DNA of 38,483 nucleotides from CBFGWV01 sp965652545 (GCA_965652545.1 CBFGWV010000020.1:1-38483), one strand, 5' to 3'; counted from the stretch's first letter, positions 1-8,043 are shown. Notes: generated from the sequence alone by a model not told the origin. A program made the numbers and translations.

Positions 1-173
1 TCAAGCCCACGCACATGATCGGCGGCTACGCCCAGCAGAGCTACGGCTTCAACTACTACGGCACCGTCGGTGCCAACCGTGACGAGTTCATCATCGTGCG
101 GCGCATGGACAAGGTGGACTGGCTGGATGGTGAAGACGTGCCGGACGCAATGCCGGTGGAGGTGAAGTCATGA
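1..173 (+). CDS. narG: Respiratory nitrate reductase alpha subunit NarG, C-terminal end (partial)
   Basis: Only the last 56 codons are in the window; the gene continues beyond the left edge. The visible residues read KPTHMIGGYAQQSYGFNYYG followed by a TVGANRDEF-type stretch and a WLDGED segment. From memory this matches the C-terminus of membrane-bound NarG closely. NarG carries the Mo-bis-MGD cofactor and a [4Fe-4S] cluster and reduces nitrate to nitrite on the cytoplasmic side of the NarGHI complex. The TGA stop (171-173) overlaps the narH ATG (170-172) as ATGA, so narH is probably translationally coupled. The operon promoter and any narK genes lie outside the window. Confidence 0.95.
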   Translation, partial: KPTHMIGGYAQQSYGFNYYGTVGANRDEFIIVRRMDKVDWLDGEDVPDAMPVEVKS

Positions 174-1726
174 AAGTCCGTGCCCAAATCGCCATGGTGC
201 TGAACCTGGACAAGTGCATCGGCTGCCACACCTGTTCGGTCACCTGCAAGAACGTGTGGACCTCGCGCGATGGCATGGAGTACGCCTGGTTCAACAACGT
301 CGAGACCAAGCCGGGTATCGGCTACCCCAAGGACTGGGAGAACCAGGACCGCTGGAAGGGCGGGTGGAAGCGCAAGGCCAACGGCAAGATCGAGCCGCGC
401 CAGGGCAGCCGCTGGCGCATTCTGGCCAACCTCTTCGCCAACCCCGACCTGCCCCAGATCGACGACTATTACGAGCCCTGGGACTACGACTACGCCCACC
501 TGCAAACCGCCGGCGACGCCAAGGCCATGCCGGTGGCGCGGCCGCGCTCGGCGATCTCCGGCGAGCGTATGCAGAAGATTGAATGGGGCCCCAACTGGGA
601 GGAGATTCTCGGTACGGAGTACGCCAAGCGCAGCCAGGACAAGAACTTCGACGGTGTCCAGAAAGACATCTACGGGCAGTTCGAGTCCACCTTCATGATG
701 TACCTGCCGCGCTTGTGCGAGCACTGCCTGAACCCCGCCTGCGTGGCCTCCTGCCCCTCGGGCGCCATCTACAAGCGCGAGGAGGACGGCATCGTTCTGA
801 TCGACCAGGACAAGTGCCGCGGCTGGCGCATGTGCGTCTCCGGCTGCCCGTACAAGAAGATCTACTACAACTGGAACACCGGTAAATCCGAGAAGTGCAT
901 CTTCTGCTACCCGCGTATCGAAGTGGGCCAGCCGACGGTGTGCTCGGAGACCTGCGTGGGCCGCATCCGCTACCTGGGCGTGCTGCTGTACGACGCCGAC
1001 CGCATCGAGCACGCCGCCTCGGTGGCCGATGAGCAGGATCTCTACCAGGCGCAGTTGGATATCTTCCTCGACCCCAACGACCCCGAGGTTCAGGCCGCCG
1101 CGCGTGCCGAGGGCATTGCGGAGTCCTGGCTGACGGCCGCCGTCGAGTCGCCCATCTACAAGATGGCTATCGACTGGAAGATTGCCTTCCCGCTGCACCC
1201 GGAGTACCGCACGCTGCCGATGGTCTGGTACGTGCCGCCGCTGTCGCCCATCCAATCGGCCGCCGAGAGCGGCAAGATCGGCATGAATGGCGAGATCCCC
1301 GATGTGGACAGCCTGCGCATTCCGCTGAAGTACCTGGCCAACCTGCTCACCGCCGGCAAGGAAGCCCCGGTCAAGCTGGCCCTGGAGCGGATGCTGGCCA
1401 TGCGCGCCTACATGCGTGCCAAGACCGTCGACGGCGAGCTGCGCCAGGACGTGCTCGATGCCGTGAGTCTGCGCCTGGACCAGGTGGAGTCCATGTACCG
1501 GTACCTGGCCATCGCCAACTACGAGGACCGCTTCGTCATCCCCACCAGCCATCGCGAGTACGCCAGCGCCACCTACGACGCCTTCGGCGAGCGTGGGGGG
1601 TGTGGGTTCTCGTTCGGCAACGGCTGCTCGGATGGGGCCAGCACCACCAACCTGTTCGGCGGCAAGCCGACGACCGCGCGCAAGGCCGAGCCGATCCGCG
1701 TGTACCCGAACGGCAAGGGAGACTGA
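170..1726 (+). CDS. narH: Nitrate reductase beta subunit NarH (Fe-S electron transfer)
   Basis: The product is 518 aa, the usual NarH length. It wires electrons from the haem b subunit NarI to NarG through four iron-sulfur clusters. The cysteine groups are visible: C16/C19/C22/C26; C183/C186/C191/C195; C216/C222/C226, with Trp219 in the place of a cysteine; and C243/C246/C258/C262. The tryptophan substitution is the known NarH signature that turns one site into a [3Fe-4S] cluster, so the protein looks fully functional. There is no signal peptide, as expected for a cytoplasmic-face subunit. The start overlaps the narG stop and narJ starts 4 bases after the stop, which fits a narGHJI operon. 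Long open frames antisense to this gene are mirror images of its codon bias. Confidence 0.98.
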   Translation: MKVRAQIAMVLNLDKCIGCHTCSVTCKNVWTSRDGMEYAWFNNVETKPGIGYPKDWENQDRWKGGWKRKANGKIEPRQGSRWRILANLFANPDLPQIDDYYEPWDYDYAHLQTAGDAKAMPVARPRSAISGERMQKIEWGPNWEEILGTEYAKRSQDKNFDGVQKDIYGQFESTFMMYLPRLCEHCLNPACVASCPSGAIYKREEDGIVLIDQDKCRGWRMCVSGCPYKKIYYNWNTGKSEKCIFCYPRIEVGQPTVCSETCVGRIRYLGVLLYDADRIEHAASVADEQDLYQAQLDIFLDPNDPEVQAAARAEGIAESWLTAAVESPIYKMAIDWKIAFPLHPEYRTLPMVWYVPPLSPIQSAAESGKIGMNGEIPDVDSLRIPLKYLANLLTAGKEAPVKLALERMLAMRAYMRAKTVDGELRQDVLDAVSLRLDQVESMYRYLAIANYEDRFVIPTSHREYASATYDAFGERGGCGFSFGNGCSDGASTTNLFGGKPTTARKAEPIRVYPNGKGD

Positions 1727-1730
1727 CGCC

Positions 1731-2405
1731 ATGCGTTTATACAGTGTGTTGTCCGCGCTGCTGAGCTACCCGACGGACGACTTGATCGACGCCCTGCCGG
1801 CGGTGCGCGACGAGATCGCCGCCGCCCGCCTGCCGCGTGCGGTCCGCCAATCGCTGGACGCCCTGGTGCTGCACCTGGCCTCCAAGCCGTTGCTGGATCT
1901 ACAGGCCGAGTACGTCAGCAGCTTCGACCGCGGCCGCGCCTTGTCGCTGCATTTGTTCGAGCACGTGCACGGCCAGTCGCGTGACCGCGGCCAGGCGATG
2001 GTGGACCTGATCAACGTCTACCGCCTCCATGGCATCGAGCTCGACAGCCGCGAGCTACCCGACTACCTGCCCTTGTACCTGGAGTTTCTCGCCCAGGTGC
2101 CGCCGGACCAGGCGTTGACGATGCTGCGAGATGCCATGCCGGTGGTCAGTCTGCTGGCCGCTCGCCTCACCCAGCGCGGGCACGCCTATGCCCCGGTGCT
2201 GCAAGCCTTGGAGGCCATCGCCGGCGCCCCCGTGGACGCCAAGGCCATCCGCGCCCAAGTGGCCGAGGAAGGCCCGGACGAGACGGTGGTGAACATGGAC
2301 AAGATCTGGGAAGAGGAAGCGGTGACCTTCCTGGCCAGCCCCGGTGGCGGCTGCCCGTCCCAAACCCGACCGGCGGTACAGCCGGTGAACTTCGTGCGGC
2401 GCTGA
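1731..2405 (+). CDS. narJ: Nitrate reductase molybdenum cofactor assembly chaperone NarJ
   Basis: The product is 224 aa and belongs to the NarJ/TorD-type chaperone family. It begins MRLYSVLSALLSYPTDDLID and contains the acidic YVSSFDRGR and LFEHVHGQSRDRGQAMVDL stretches typical of NarJ. NarJ binds the apo-NarG N-terminus, helps insert the Mo cofactor and Fe-S cluster, and holds NarGH until it docks on NarI; it is not part of the final enzyme. The chosen ATG lies 4 bases after the narH stop and has GGGAG upstream. An upstream in-frame extension overlaps narH and is not needed. The C-terminal part (VNMDKIWEEEAVTF) is usual for the family. Confidence 0.96.
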   Translation: MRLYSVLSALLSYPTDDLIDALPAVRDEIAAARLPRAVRQSLDALVLHLASKPLLDLQAEYVSSFDRGRALSLHLFEHVHGQSRDRGQAMVDLINVYRLHGIELDSRELPDYLPLYLEFLAQVPPDQALTMLRDAMPVVSLLAARLTQRGHAYAPVLQALEAIAGAPVDAKAIRAQVAEEGPDETVVNMDKIWEEEAVTFLASPGGGCPSQTRPAVQPVNFVRR

Positions 2406-2418
2406 GGAGACCACAGCC

Positions 2419-3099
2419 ATGAACTACATCGACATGTTCTTCTTCGGCGTCTACCCCTACCTGGCCGGGGCGGTATTCCTGCTGGGGTCGCTGGCACGCT
2501 TCGAGCGCGACCAGTACACCTGGAAGGCGCACTCCAGCCAGATGCTGCGCGGCAAGAACTTCCGCATGGCCAGCAATCTGTTCCACGTGGGCATCATTGG
2601 CATTTTCTTCGGGCATTTGTTCGGCCTGCTGACCCCGCCGGGGGTGTTCCATGCGCTGGGCATCGAGGCTGGGGCCAAGCAACTGCTGGCCATCGTGGCC
2701 GGGGGCATTTTCGGCGTGATGTGCTTCGTGGGGCTGACGATGCTCATCCACCGCCGGCTCACTGACCCCCGCGTGCGCGCCAACTCCTCGCGCATGGACA
2801 TCGGCATCCTGCTGCTGCTTTACGCACAGCTGATTCTGGGGCTGATCACCATCCCCGTGTCGCTGTTCCACCTGGACGGCGTGAACATGCTGTCGCTGAT
2901 GACCTGGGCGCGCAACGTGGTGACCTTCGACCCGCTGGATGCCGTGGCGGCCATGGCCGGCGTCGGCTGGCTGTTCCGCCTGCACATCGTGTTGGGGATA
3001 ACGGTGTTTCTGGTCTTCCCGTTCTCGCGCCTGGTGCACATCTGGAGCGCACCGGTGAGTTACCTCACCCGGCCGTACCAAGTCGTACGTCCGCGTTGA
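2419..3099 (+). CDS. narI: Nitrate reductase gamma subunit NarI (haem b quinol dehydrogenase)
   Basis: The product is 226 aa with about five membrane helices. It oxidises quinol at the periplasmic side and passes electrons through two b haems to NarH. The four expected haem-ligand histidines are visible as H56 and H66 in the second helix (LFHVG and FGHLF) and H189 and H207 near the end (RLHIVLG and RLVHIWS). Their spacing corresponds to that of E. coli NarI. A GAGGAGA ribosome binding site overlaps the narJ stop region 8-9 bases before the ATG. The gene completes a narGHJI operon, which here continues into a prolyl isomerase gene 25 bases downstream. Confidence 0.97.
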   Translation: MNYIDMFFFGVYPYLAGAVFLLGSLARFERDQYTWKAHSSQMLRGKNFRMASNLFHVGIIGIFFGHLFGLLTPPGVFHALGIEAGAKQLLAIVAGGIFGVMCFVGLTMLIHRRLTDPRVRANSSRMDIGILLLLYAQLILGLITIPVSLFHLDGVNMLSLMTWARNVVTFDPLDAVAAMAGVGWLFRLHIVLGITVFLVFPFSRLVHIWSAPVSYLTRPYQVVRPR

Positions 3100-3124
3100 A
3101 CGCACACAACAGGAGGCGACACTC

Positions 3125-3907
3125 ATGAGCCCCATCTCCGTCAACGGGGTGGCGATTCCCGAATCGGCCATCCACATGGAAATGCAACACCACCCGGCCG
3201 ACACCGCGGACGAGGCGCAGGCGGCGGCCGCGCGGGCGCTGGTCGTGCGCGAGCTGCTGCGCCAGGAGGCGGTCCGCCAGGCCATCGAGGCGACGGACAG
3301 CGGCCACGACCCGGACGAGGCACGCATCGACGCCCTGCTGGCGAAGGTGCTGGAGCTGCCCGAAGCCGACGAGGCCGCCTGCCGACGCTACTACGAGGCC
3401 AACCGGCAGCGCTTCCGCTCGCCGGACCTGTTCGAGGCCGCGCACATCCTCGTCACACAGCCCACCGACGAGCCTGCCCGCCGGGCGCGCGAGGCGGCAC
3501 TGGCGCAAGCCTTGCGGCTGCTCGATCTCATAGACAAGGACCCATCGTGCTTCGCCGCCCTGGCCCGGGCGCACTCGGCCTGCCCGTCGGCTGCCAGCGG
3601 CGGCAACCTCGGCCAGCTCCAGCGCGGCAGCACCGTCCCGGCCTTCGAGAAGGTGATGATGGCGATGCAGCCGGGCAGCGTGCACCCGGCGCCGGTGGAA
3701 ACCCGTTACGGCTTTCACCTGATTCGCCTGGACCGGCGCATCGATGGGCGCCAGCTGCCGTTCGAGGCGGTCCACACGCAGGTGGCCGGCTACCTCACCG
3801 AGGCGGTCTTTCGCCGTGCGGTAAGTCAGTACCTGCGGGTGCTTGCCGGCCAGGCCGAGATCGAAGGCTTCGACCTGCACCCCGCGGATGGACCGCTGCT
3901 GCAATGA
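3125..3907 (+). CDS. Peptidyl-prolyl cis-trans isomerase, PpiC/NifM type, nar-associated
   Basis: The product is 260 aa. It has a helical N-terminal region (about 1-95) and a parvulin-type rotamase domain (about 98-205), with the family signatures AAHILV (105-110), SGGNLGQ (158-164) and RYGFHLIRL (194-202). Parvulins speed up proline isomerisation during folding. NifM-like members often sit next to narGHJI in denitrifiers and are presumed to help mature nitrate reductase; that role is inference from position. No signal peptide is seen, so it should be cytoplasmic. AGGAGG lies 8 bases before the ATG. The TGA stop overlaps the moeA ATG as ATGA, suggesting coupling to Mo-cofactor synthesis. Confidence 0.9.
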   Translation: MSPISVNGVAIPESAIHMEMQHHPADTADEAQAAAARALVVRELLRQEAVRQAIEATDSGHDPDEARIDALLAKVLELPEADEAACRRYYEANRQRFRSPDLFEAAHILVTQPTDEPARRAREAALAQALRLLDLIDKDPSCFAALARAHSACPSAASGGNLGQLQRGSTVPAFEKVMMAMQPGSVHPAPVETRYGFHLIRLDRRIDGRQLPFEAVHTQVAGYLTEAVFRRAVSQYLRVLAGQAEIEGFDLHPADGPLLQ

Positions 3908-5235
3908 GACTCGTTGACCTGAATCAGTTTCCGGCCCGCGCCGAGCCGGCATCCTGCGGCCACGGGATCTCGACGGACGGTTCAATGGACGCATGCGATT
4001 GCTCACCCCGCGGCAGCCTGCTGGCGTTGGAGGATGCCCTCGCCGGCTTGCTGGCCGGTGTGGCCCGCCGGCCGCCGCCGGCAGCCGAAACCTTGCCGCT
4101 GACGCTGGCTACCGGGCGGATACTGGCATCGCCGGTCTTCGCCCCGCTGTCGCTGCCGGCCTGGGACAACAGCGCCATGGACGGTTTCGCCCTGCGGGCC
4201 GCGGACGTTGCCGCCGCATCGCCGGTGACCCTGCCTTTGTCCGGGCGCATCGCCGCCGGTGAATGGCCCGTGCCCCTGCCCCGCGGCAGCGCAGCGCGCA
4301 TTTTCACCGGTGCGCCGATCCCCGCCGGTGCCGATACCGTCGTCGCGCAGGAGGCCTGCACCTGGGATGCGCAGAGCGTCACCTTGCGTGGCCCACTGCG
4401 TCCGGGGCAGCACATCCGCCACGTGGGCGAGGATGTCACCGCCGGTCAGCGCGTGCTGGAGGCCGGGCATCGGTTGCGACCGGCGGATATCGCCCTGGCA
4501 GCATCGTTGGGGATGGACCGGCTCGAGGTGTACCGTCGACCGCTCGTGGCTATCGTCTCCACCGGTAACGAGTTGACCGCGCCGGGCGATATGCTGTCGC
4601 CAGGGGCCATTTATGCCAGCAACAACGTGCTGGCCTATGCGCTGGTCGACGCCATGGGCGCCGAACCCATGGACTACGGCACGGTAGCGGACGACCCGGC
4701 CGCCATCGCCGATGCCCTGCGCGAGGCCGCGGCGGAGGCGGACCTGGTGCTGAGCAGCGGCGGCGTCTCGGTGGGCGAAGCGGACTATGTGCGTGATGCC
4801 CTGACCGCCCACGGCCGCATCACCCACTGGCGGGTGGCCATCAAACCGGGCAAGCCAGTGGCCTTCGGCGAAATCGGCGGCACCCCCGTGCTCGCGCTGC
4901 CGGGCAACCCTGCGGCCTTGTACACCACGTTGCTGTTGTTCGGCCGGCCCCTGATCCACCGCCTGCAAGGTCGCACGCCACAGCCCATGCCTGCCGTGCC
5001 CGCGACGGCCAGTTTTGTCTACCGCACACCGGACGACGGCCGGCGGCGCTTTCTCAAAGCGCGCCGCGACTGGACCGAAACCGGCGCCGTGCGCATCAGC
5101 CTGCACGCGCAGCAAAGCTCCGGCGCCCTGGCCGGCATGGCCTGGAGCAACGGCCTGATCGACCTGCCCCCGGGCCGGGTGGTCGTGCCGGGCGACAGCG
5201 TGCCGTTCATTCCATTGGAGGCCTTGCTTGCCTGA
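3904..5235 (+). CDS. moeA: Molybdopterin molybdenumtransferase MoeA
   Basis: The product is 443 aa, slightly longer than typical MoeA (about 410 aa) because of an N-terminal extension of about 35 residues. MoeA inserts molybdate into adenylylated molybdopterin to make Mo-cofactor, which NarG needs. Family motifs are visible: PAWDNSAMDGFALR (85-98), an IFTGAPIPAGADTVVAQE stretch, STGNEL and LSPGAIYASN in the MoCF-like domain, SSGGVSVGEADYV, and LALPGNPAALYTT near the C-terminal domain. The start is the ATG that overlaps the ppiC stop; an upstream extension in the same frame runs inside ppiC and is rejected. The last 45 bases of the gene are imperfectly repeated 128 bp downstream, just before ubiT. 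Confidence 0.95.
   Translation: MRLVDLNQFPARAEPASCGHGISTDGSMDACDCSPRGSLLALEDALAGLLAGVARRPPPAAETLPLTLATGRILASPVFAPLSLPAWDNSAMDGFALRAADVAAASPVTLPLSGRIAAGEWPVPLPRGSAARIFTGAPIPAGADTVVAQEACTWDAQSVTLRGPLRPGQHIRHVGEDVTAGQRVLEAGHRLRPADIALAASLGMDRLEVYRRPLVAIVSTGNELTAPGDMLSPGAIYASNNVLAYALVDAMGAEPMDYGTVADDPAAIADALREAAAEADLVLSSGGVSVGEADYVRDALTAHGRITHWRVAIKPGKPVAFGEIGGTPVLALPGNPAALYTTLLLFGRPLIHRLQGRTPQPMPAVPATASFVYRTPDDGRRRFLKARRDWTETGAVRISLHAQQSSGALAGMAWSNGLIDLPPGRVVVPGDSVPFIPLEALLA
5191..5235 (+). repeat. Direct repeat copy A, 3' end of moeA
   Basis: This stretch (GCGACAGCGTGC ... GGAGGCCTTG.TTGCCTGA) recurs imperfectly at 5319-5364. It forms the last codons of moeA. It also contains GGAGG followed 5-6 bases later by TTGCCTGAG, resembling the GTGCCTGAA start of ubiT in copy B. 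From that TTG a 17-codon frame runs to a TGA at about 5279. Confidence 0.75.
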
Positions 5236-5318
5236 GCGCTCGCTGCCCATTGGCTGCCACACAGAGTGCGGTGCTCCGTGACAGCGCAACATCCTTGTTA
5301 CTGGAGGCCTCGCTGCCC

Positions 5319-5364
5319 AGCGACAGCGTGCGGTCCACACACCTTGGAGGCCTTGCGTGCCTGA
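5319..5364 (+). repeat. Direct repeat copy B, ribosome binding site and start of ubiT
   Basis: This is the second copy of the 45-46 bp imperfect direct repeat, offset by about 128 bp from copy A. The outer parts (GCGACAGCGTGC and TTGGAGGCCTTGC.TGCCTGA) are nearly identical and the middle is diverged. Here the repeat supplies the GGAGG (5346-5350) and GTG start (5357) of ubiT. The moeA/ubiT junction therefore looks like a small tandem duplication that gave ubiT its translation start. Confidence 0.75.
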
Positions 5365-5887
5365 ACCCGTACAGACCAACTCCGCCTTGTCACCCGCTCC
5401 GAGGGCGCCTACCCTGCCGCGCGCACCGGCGCTCCCGGCCTGGCTATCGTTGCCGCTGGTCCGCGTGCCGGCGCCACTGAGCGATCCGTTGATTCTGCTG
5501 GTGTTGAACCGCGCCTTCGCACCGGTCATCGCCAAGGGCGAGCTGGATCTTCTGGACGGGCGTCGACTGACGTTGGAGGCCCGCGACATCGGCCGGTCGA
5601 TCACCATCAGCCTGCGCGAGGGACGCCTGTGCGCCACCCCCGGCCCGGGCGACGCCACCGTATCCGCTGCCTGCTATGACTTCCTGCAACTGGCCGCCGG
5701 CCGACTGGACCCGGACACCTTGTTCTTCCAGCGTCGCCTCTCGCTCGCCGGCGACACCGAACTGGCGCTGGGCGTGAAGAACCTGCTCGGCAGCCTCGAC
5801 CCCGCCGGCCTGCTGCCTGGGCCACTGTACCCGCTGCTTCAGCGCTCGGCATCGGCCGCGCAACGCTGGGCAGAGCAGATAAAATAG
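5357..5887 (+). CDS. ubiT: Anaerobic ubiquinone accessory factor UbiT (SCP2 domain)
   Basis: The product is 176 aa, the usual UbiT/YhbT length. It has a proline/alanine-rich start (about 1-35) and an SCP2 lipid-binding domain (about 40-150), including LDLLDGRRLTLEARDIG and a DTLFFQRRLSLAGDTELALGVK-like strand pair. Family knowledge: UbiT is the lipid-binding partner needed, with UbiU and UbiV, for ubiquinone synthesis without O2. The GTG start is chosen because GGAGG lies 6 bases upstream. It follows moeA by 121 bp, and that gap holds a partial duplication of the moeA end. It is convergent with ubiV rather than divergent from ubiUV as in E. coli. Its context supports ubiquinone supply for nitrate respiration. 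Confidence 0.88.
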   Translation: MPEPVQTNSALSPAPRAPTLPRAPALPAWLSLPLVRVPAPLSDPLILLVLNRAFAPVIAKGELDLLDGRRLTLEARDIGRSITISLREGRLCATPGPGDATVSAACYDFLQLAAGRLDPDTLFFQRRLSLAGDTELALGVKNLLGSLDPAGLLPGPLYPLLQRSASAAQRWAEQIK

Positions 5888-5954
5888 CCGCTACCGCGTT
5901 GTGCAAGTGCAAAAACCGCCACCCCGAACCCAGGGGCGAGTACCACACGACCGG

Positions 5955-6062
5955 CACCCGTAGGAGCCCTGCCCTCAGGGCGATTGCCCGACAACGGCAA
6001 CCATCCCGAAGGTGTGGCGCCCGTCCCCGGCCATCGCGCACACGGGTGCTCTCCTACGGGTG
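5955..6062. repeat. Pair of inverted REP-like elements between ubiT and ubiV
   Basis: CACCCGTAGGAG (5955-5966) is perfectly inverted as CTCCTACGGGTG (6051-6062). The left unit continues into a short GCCCT/AGGGC hairpin (5966-5970 with 5977-5981) followed by CGATTGCCCG. This is the GTAGGAGC...GCGATT layout of extragenic palindromic elements in Pseudomonas and Xanthomonas relatives. The pair lies between the convergent ubiT and ubiV stops and could act as a transcript end or mRNA stabiliser. No transposase is nearby. Confidence 0.65.
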
Positions 6063-6093
6063 CCTGCGTTCGGGCTCGGAGATGGACGCGACA

Positions 6094-6960
6094 CTACAAC
6101 GCCATCACCCCCGAGCGGCCGTGCCAGAACCCATTGCACGGCCCCACCGGCATCAGGCCGGAGAGGTCCACCGGCGGCGCGCCGGCCAAAACGTTGGCGA
6201 ACGCCTCCACCACCGCACCGGTGTGCTGGCTCTGCGGGCTGATGCGTAATGCCGTGACACCACAATCACGCAACGATGCCAAGTCGCCGATCAGGTTGTA
6301 ACTGCGGGCCGACTGCGTCTGGATGCCGTTGAACGCCAGAAAATCCTGCCCTTCGCGAGTGGCCATAGCCAGGCCGTCGGGATAATCCTTGCACACGAAG
6401 TTGCAGCGATCCTTGGGCAGGCCACGATGACGCGCGGTGAAGCATCGCGCCGAATGCGCCAGCGGTAGCCGTCCGTAAGCGAACACCTCCACCTGCGGCG
6501 GGCAAGGCAAAGCCCGTAGGCAGGCGGCCAAATCACGGCCGGGCAACTCCACCGGCGGGACCCAGCGCTGCATACCCTGCCCGACCAGCAACCGAACCGC
6601 CGCCGGGTGATACAGGTTCAACCCAGGGCCGGCCACGAACGGCCGCCCGCGCAGATGGTAAACGGCCGCCATGTCGTTGGCTTCCACCTGAAAGTCGTCG
6701 TTGTCGCACCAGCGTTTGAGCGCCGACAGCTCGGACTCCGCCTCGATCAGCGTCAAGGTCGCCAGGCTCACCTGCTTGCCCGCGGCGGCCAGATCCCGCG
6801 CTACGCCCAGCCAGTCGGACGCGCTCAGCGCTCGTCGCTTGCTGCACACCGTCTCGCCCAGGCTCACTCGCTGCACCGGCCAGTCGGCGACTTGGCGGTA
6901 GAAGTCCATCACCCGCTCGCGCGGCCAGAAATAGCTGATCGGTCCCAGTGTCAGGTCCAT
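6094..6960 (-). CDS. ubiV: Anaerobic ubiquinone biosynthesis protein UbiV (U32 family, Fe-S)
   Basis: The product is 288 aa, a peptidase-U32-family protein. It starts MDLTLGPISYFWPRERVMDF and has GETVCSKRR near residue 39. Four cysteines, C39, C173, C186 and C190 (the last three in ARCFTARHRG...DRCNFVCKDYPDG), match the [4Fe-4S] ligand arrangement known for UbiV. Known role: UbiU and UbiV form a heterodimer that takes part in O2-independent ring hydroxylation of ubiquinone precursors, with prephenate as oxygen donor. It starts 4 bases after the ubiU stop, so the two are one operon reading leftwards. The U32 peptidase label often given by databases would be misleading. Confidence 0.95.
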   Translation of the reverse strand: MDLTLGPISYFWPRERVMDFYRQVADWPVQRVSLGETVCSKRRALSASDWLGVARDLAAAGKQVSLATLTLIEAESELSALKRWCDNDDFQVEANDMAAVYHLRGRPFVAGPGLNLYHPAAVRLLVGQGMQRWVPPVELPGRDLAACLRALPCPPQVEVFAYGRLPLAHSARCFTARHRGLPKDRCNFVCKDYPDGLAMATREGQDFLAFNGIQTQSARSYNLIGDLASLRDCGVTALRISPQSQHTGAVVEAFANVLAGAPPVDLSGLMPVGPCNGFWHGRSGVMAL

Positions 6961-6964
6961 TGGA

Positions 6965-7963
6965 TTACATCCACGGCCGGTGGTAGGCGCCCAAGGTGGT
7001 TTGGCGCCCTTCGGAAACGGCGGACAACGCGTCCAGCCACTGCGGATCGCTGCGAAAGCCGGCAGGCCCTACGGCCTTCAAGGTATCCAGCGCCGCCCGC
7101 CACACCGCGGCGACGCTGGCGACATAGGCCGGGCTGCGCTGGCGGCCCTCTATCTTCAAAGCCTTGATACCGCTGTCGGCAAGCGCCGGCAGCAGCGGCA
7201 GCGTATTGAGACTCACCGGTTCCTCGATGGCGTAATCCAGTGTGTCTTCGACCACGAAGCGGCCTTTGCACAGCGTCGGATAGCCGGCCGGCTCGTCGGC
7301 CTCGTAGCGGTCGATGAGAAACCCGCCCAATCGCGCCTCCAACCCCGCGGGGGTGTCGTCCCAGCGCACGGCCGAGGCCGGCGAGCACACGCCCTGGGTG
7401 TTCGGCGCCTCGCCGGTGGCATACGCCGAGAGGCTGCATCGGCCCTCCACCATCACGCACAAGCTGCCGAAGGCGAACACCTCCAGGTCGACGATCTGAT
7501 GCTCGGCCAGCCGCTTGACCTGTGTCAGCGACAGCACGCGCGGCAGCACCGCGCGGGCGATGCCCACCGCCTCCACGTAGTAGCGCAAGGCATCGCGGTT
7601 GGTGGCCGAGCCTTGCACGGACAGATGGCGCGGCAGGGTCGGATGGCAGCGGGCGGCGTAATCCAACACCCCGACATCGGCAGCGATGAGGGCATCGAGC
7701 GCCAGTTCGGCGGCCAGATCCACCGCCTCCTGCCAATGGCTCCAGGAATCGGCCAGTGGATAGGTGTTCACCGCAAGAAATACGCGCGTGCCGTGGGCAC
7801 GGGCATAGGCCAGCCCCTCACGCAGGCGCTGGGGGTTGAAGTTCAGGCCGGCGAAGCGCCGGGCGTTGGTTGCATCGGCCAGCCCCAGGTAAACTGCATC
7901 GGCGCCGGCGTCGACGGCAGCCTTGAGGCCGGGGAGGGTTCCCGCGGGGCAGACCAGTTCCAA
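6965..7963 (-). CDS. ubiU: Anaerobic ubiquinone biosynthesis protein UbiU (U32 family, Fe-S)
   Basis: The product is 332 aa. It begins MELVCPAGTLPGLKAAVDAG, a U32-family opening followed by a TIM-barrel-like GADAVYLG strand. The four cluster cysteines, C169, C176, C193 and C232, sit at the positions I recall for E. coli UbiU, supporting a [4Fe-4S] protein. It acts with UbiV and UbiT in oxygen-independent ubiquinone synthesis. The start is TTG at 7963, supported by GGGAGG 5 bases upstream; no ATG fits as well. An FNR-type box at 8030-8043 lies about 67 bp upstream of this start and is well placed for anaerobic activation. Confidence 0.96.
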   Translation of the reverse strand: MELVCPAGTLPGLKAAVDAGADAVYLGLADATNARRFAGLNFNPQRLREGLAYARAHGTRVFLAVNTYPLADSWSHWQEAVDLAAELALDALIAADVGVLDYAARCHPTLPRHLSVQGSATNRDALRYYVEAVGIARAVLPRVLSLTQVKRLAEHQIVDLEVFAFGSLCVMVEGRCSLSAYATGEAPNTQGVCSPASAVRWDDTPAGLEARLGGFLIDRYEADEPAGYPTLCKGRFVVEDTLDYAIEEPVSLNTLPLLPALADSGIKALKIEGRQRSPAYVASVAAVWRAALDTLKAVGPAGFRSDPQWLDALSAVSEGRQTTLGAYHRPWM

Positions 7964-8029
7964 GATGCCTCCCTAGCGATCTTTCAATGATGAGGATCGA
8001 GGTTGTCGCACGGGCACGCGCACAATGAC

Positions 8030-8043
8030 TTGACCTTGATCAA
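8030..8043 (-). promoter_or_regulatory. FNR/ANR-type box upstream of ubiUV
   Basis: The + strand reads TTGACCTTGATCAA, which fits TTGAT-N4-ATCAA with one mismatch. The centre is about 73 bp upstream of the ubiU TTG. A class II promoter (centre near -41.5) would then start about 30 bp upstream of ubiU, which is reasonable. In the other direction the predicted start would fall on the carbonic anhydrase start codon, so control of ubiUV is the better reading. Site occupancy is inference. Confidence 0.7.

Noticed and set aside
56..1732. A 558-codon open frame on the - strand opposite narH
   Set aside because: It is the mirror of narH codon bias in high-GC DNA; narH has complete cysteine motifs and operon context, while the antisense product is low-complexity V/G/L-rich.
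6094..7963. Calling UbiU and UbiV collagenase-like U32 peptidases
   Set aside because: The cysteine positions match the Fe-S ligands of UbiU/UbiV, and the FNR box, UbiT and nar context support ubiquinone synthesis.
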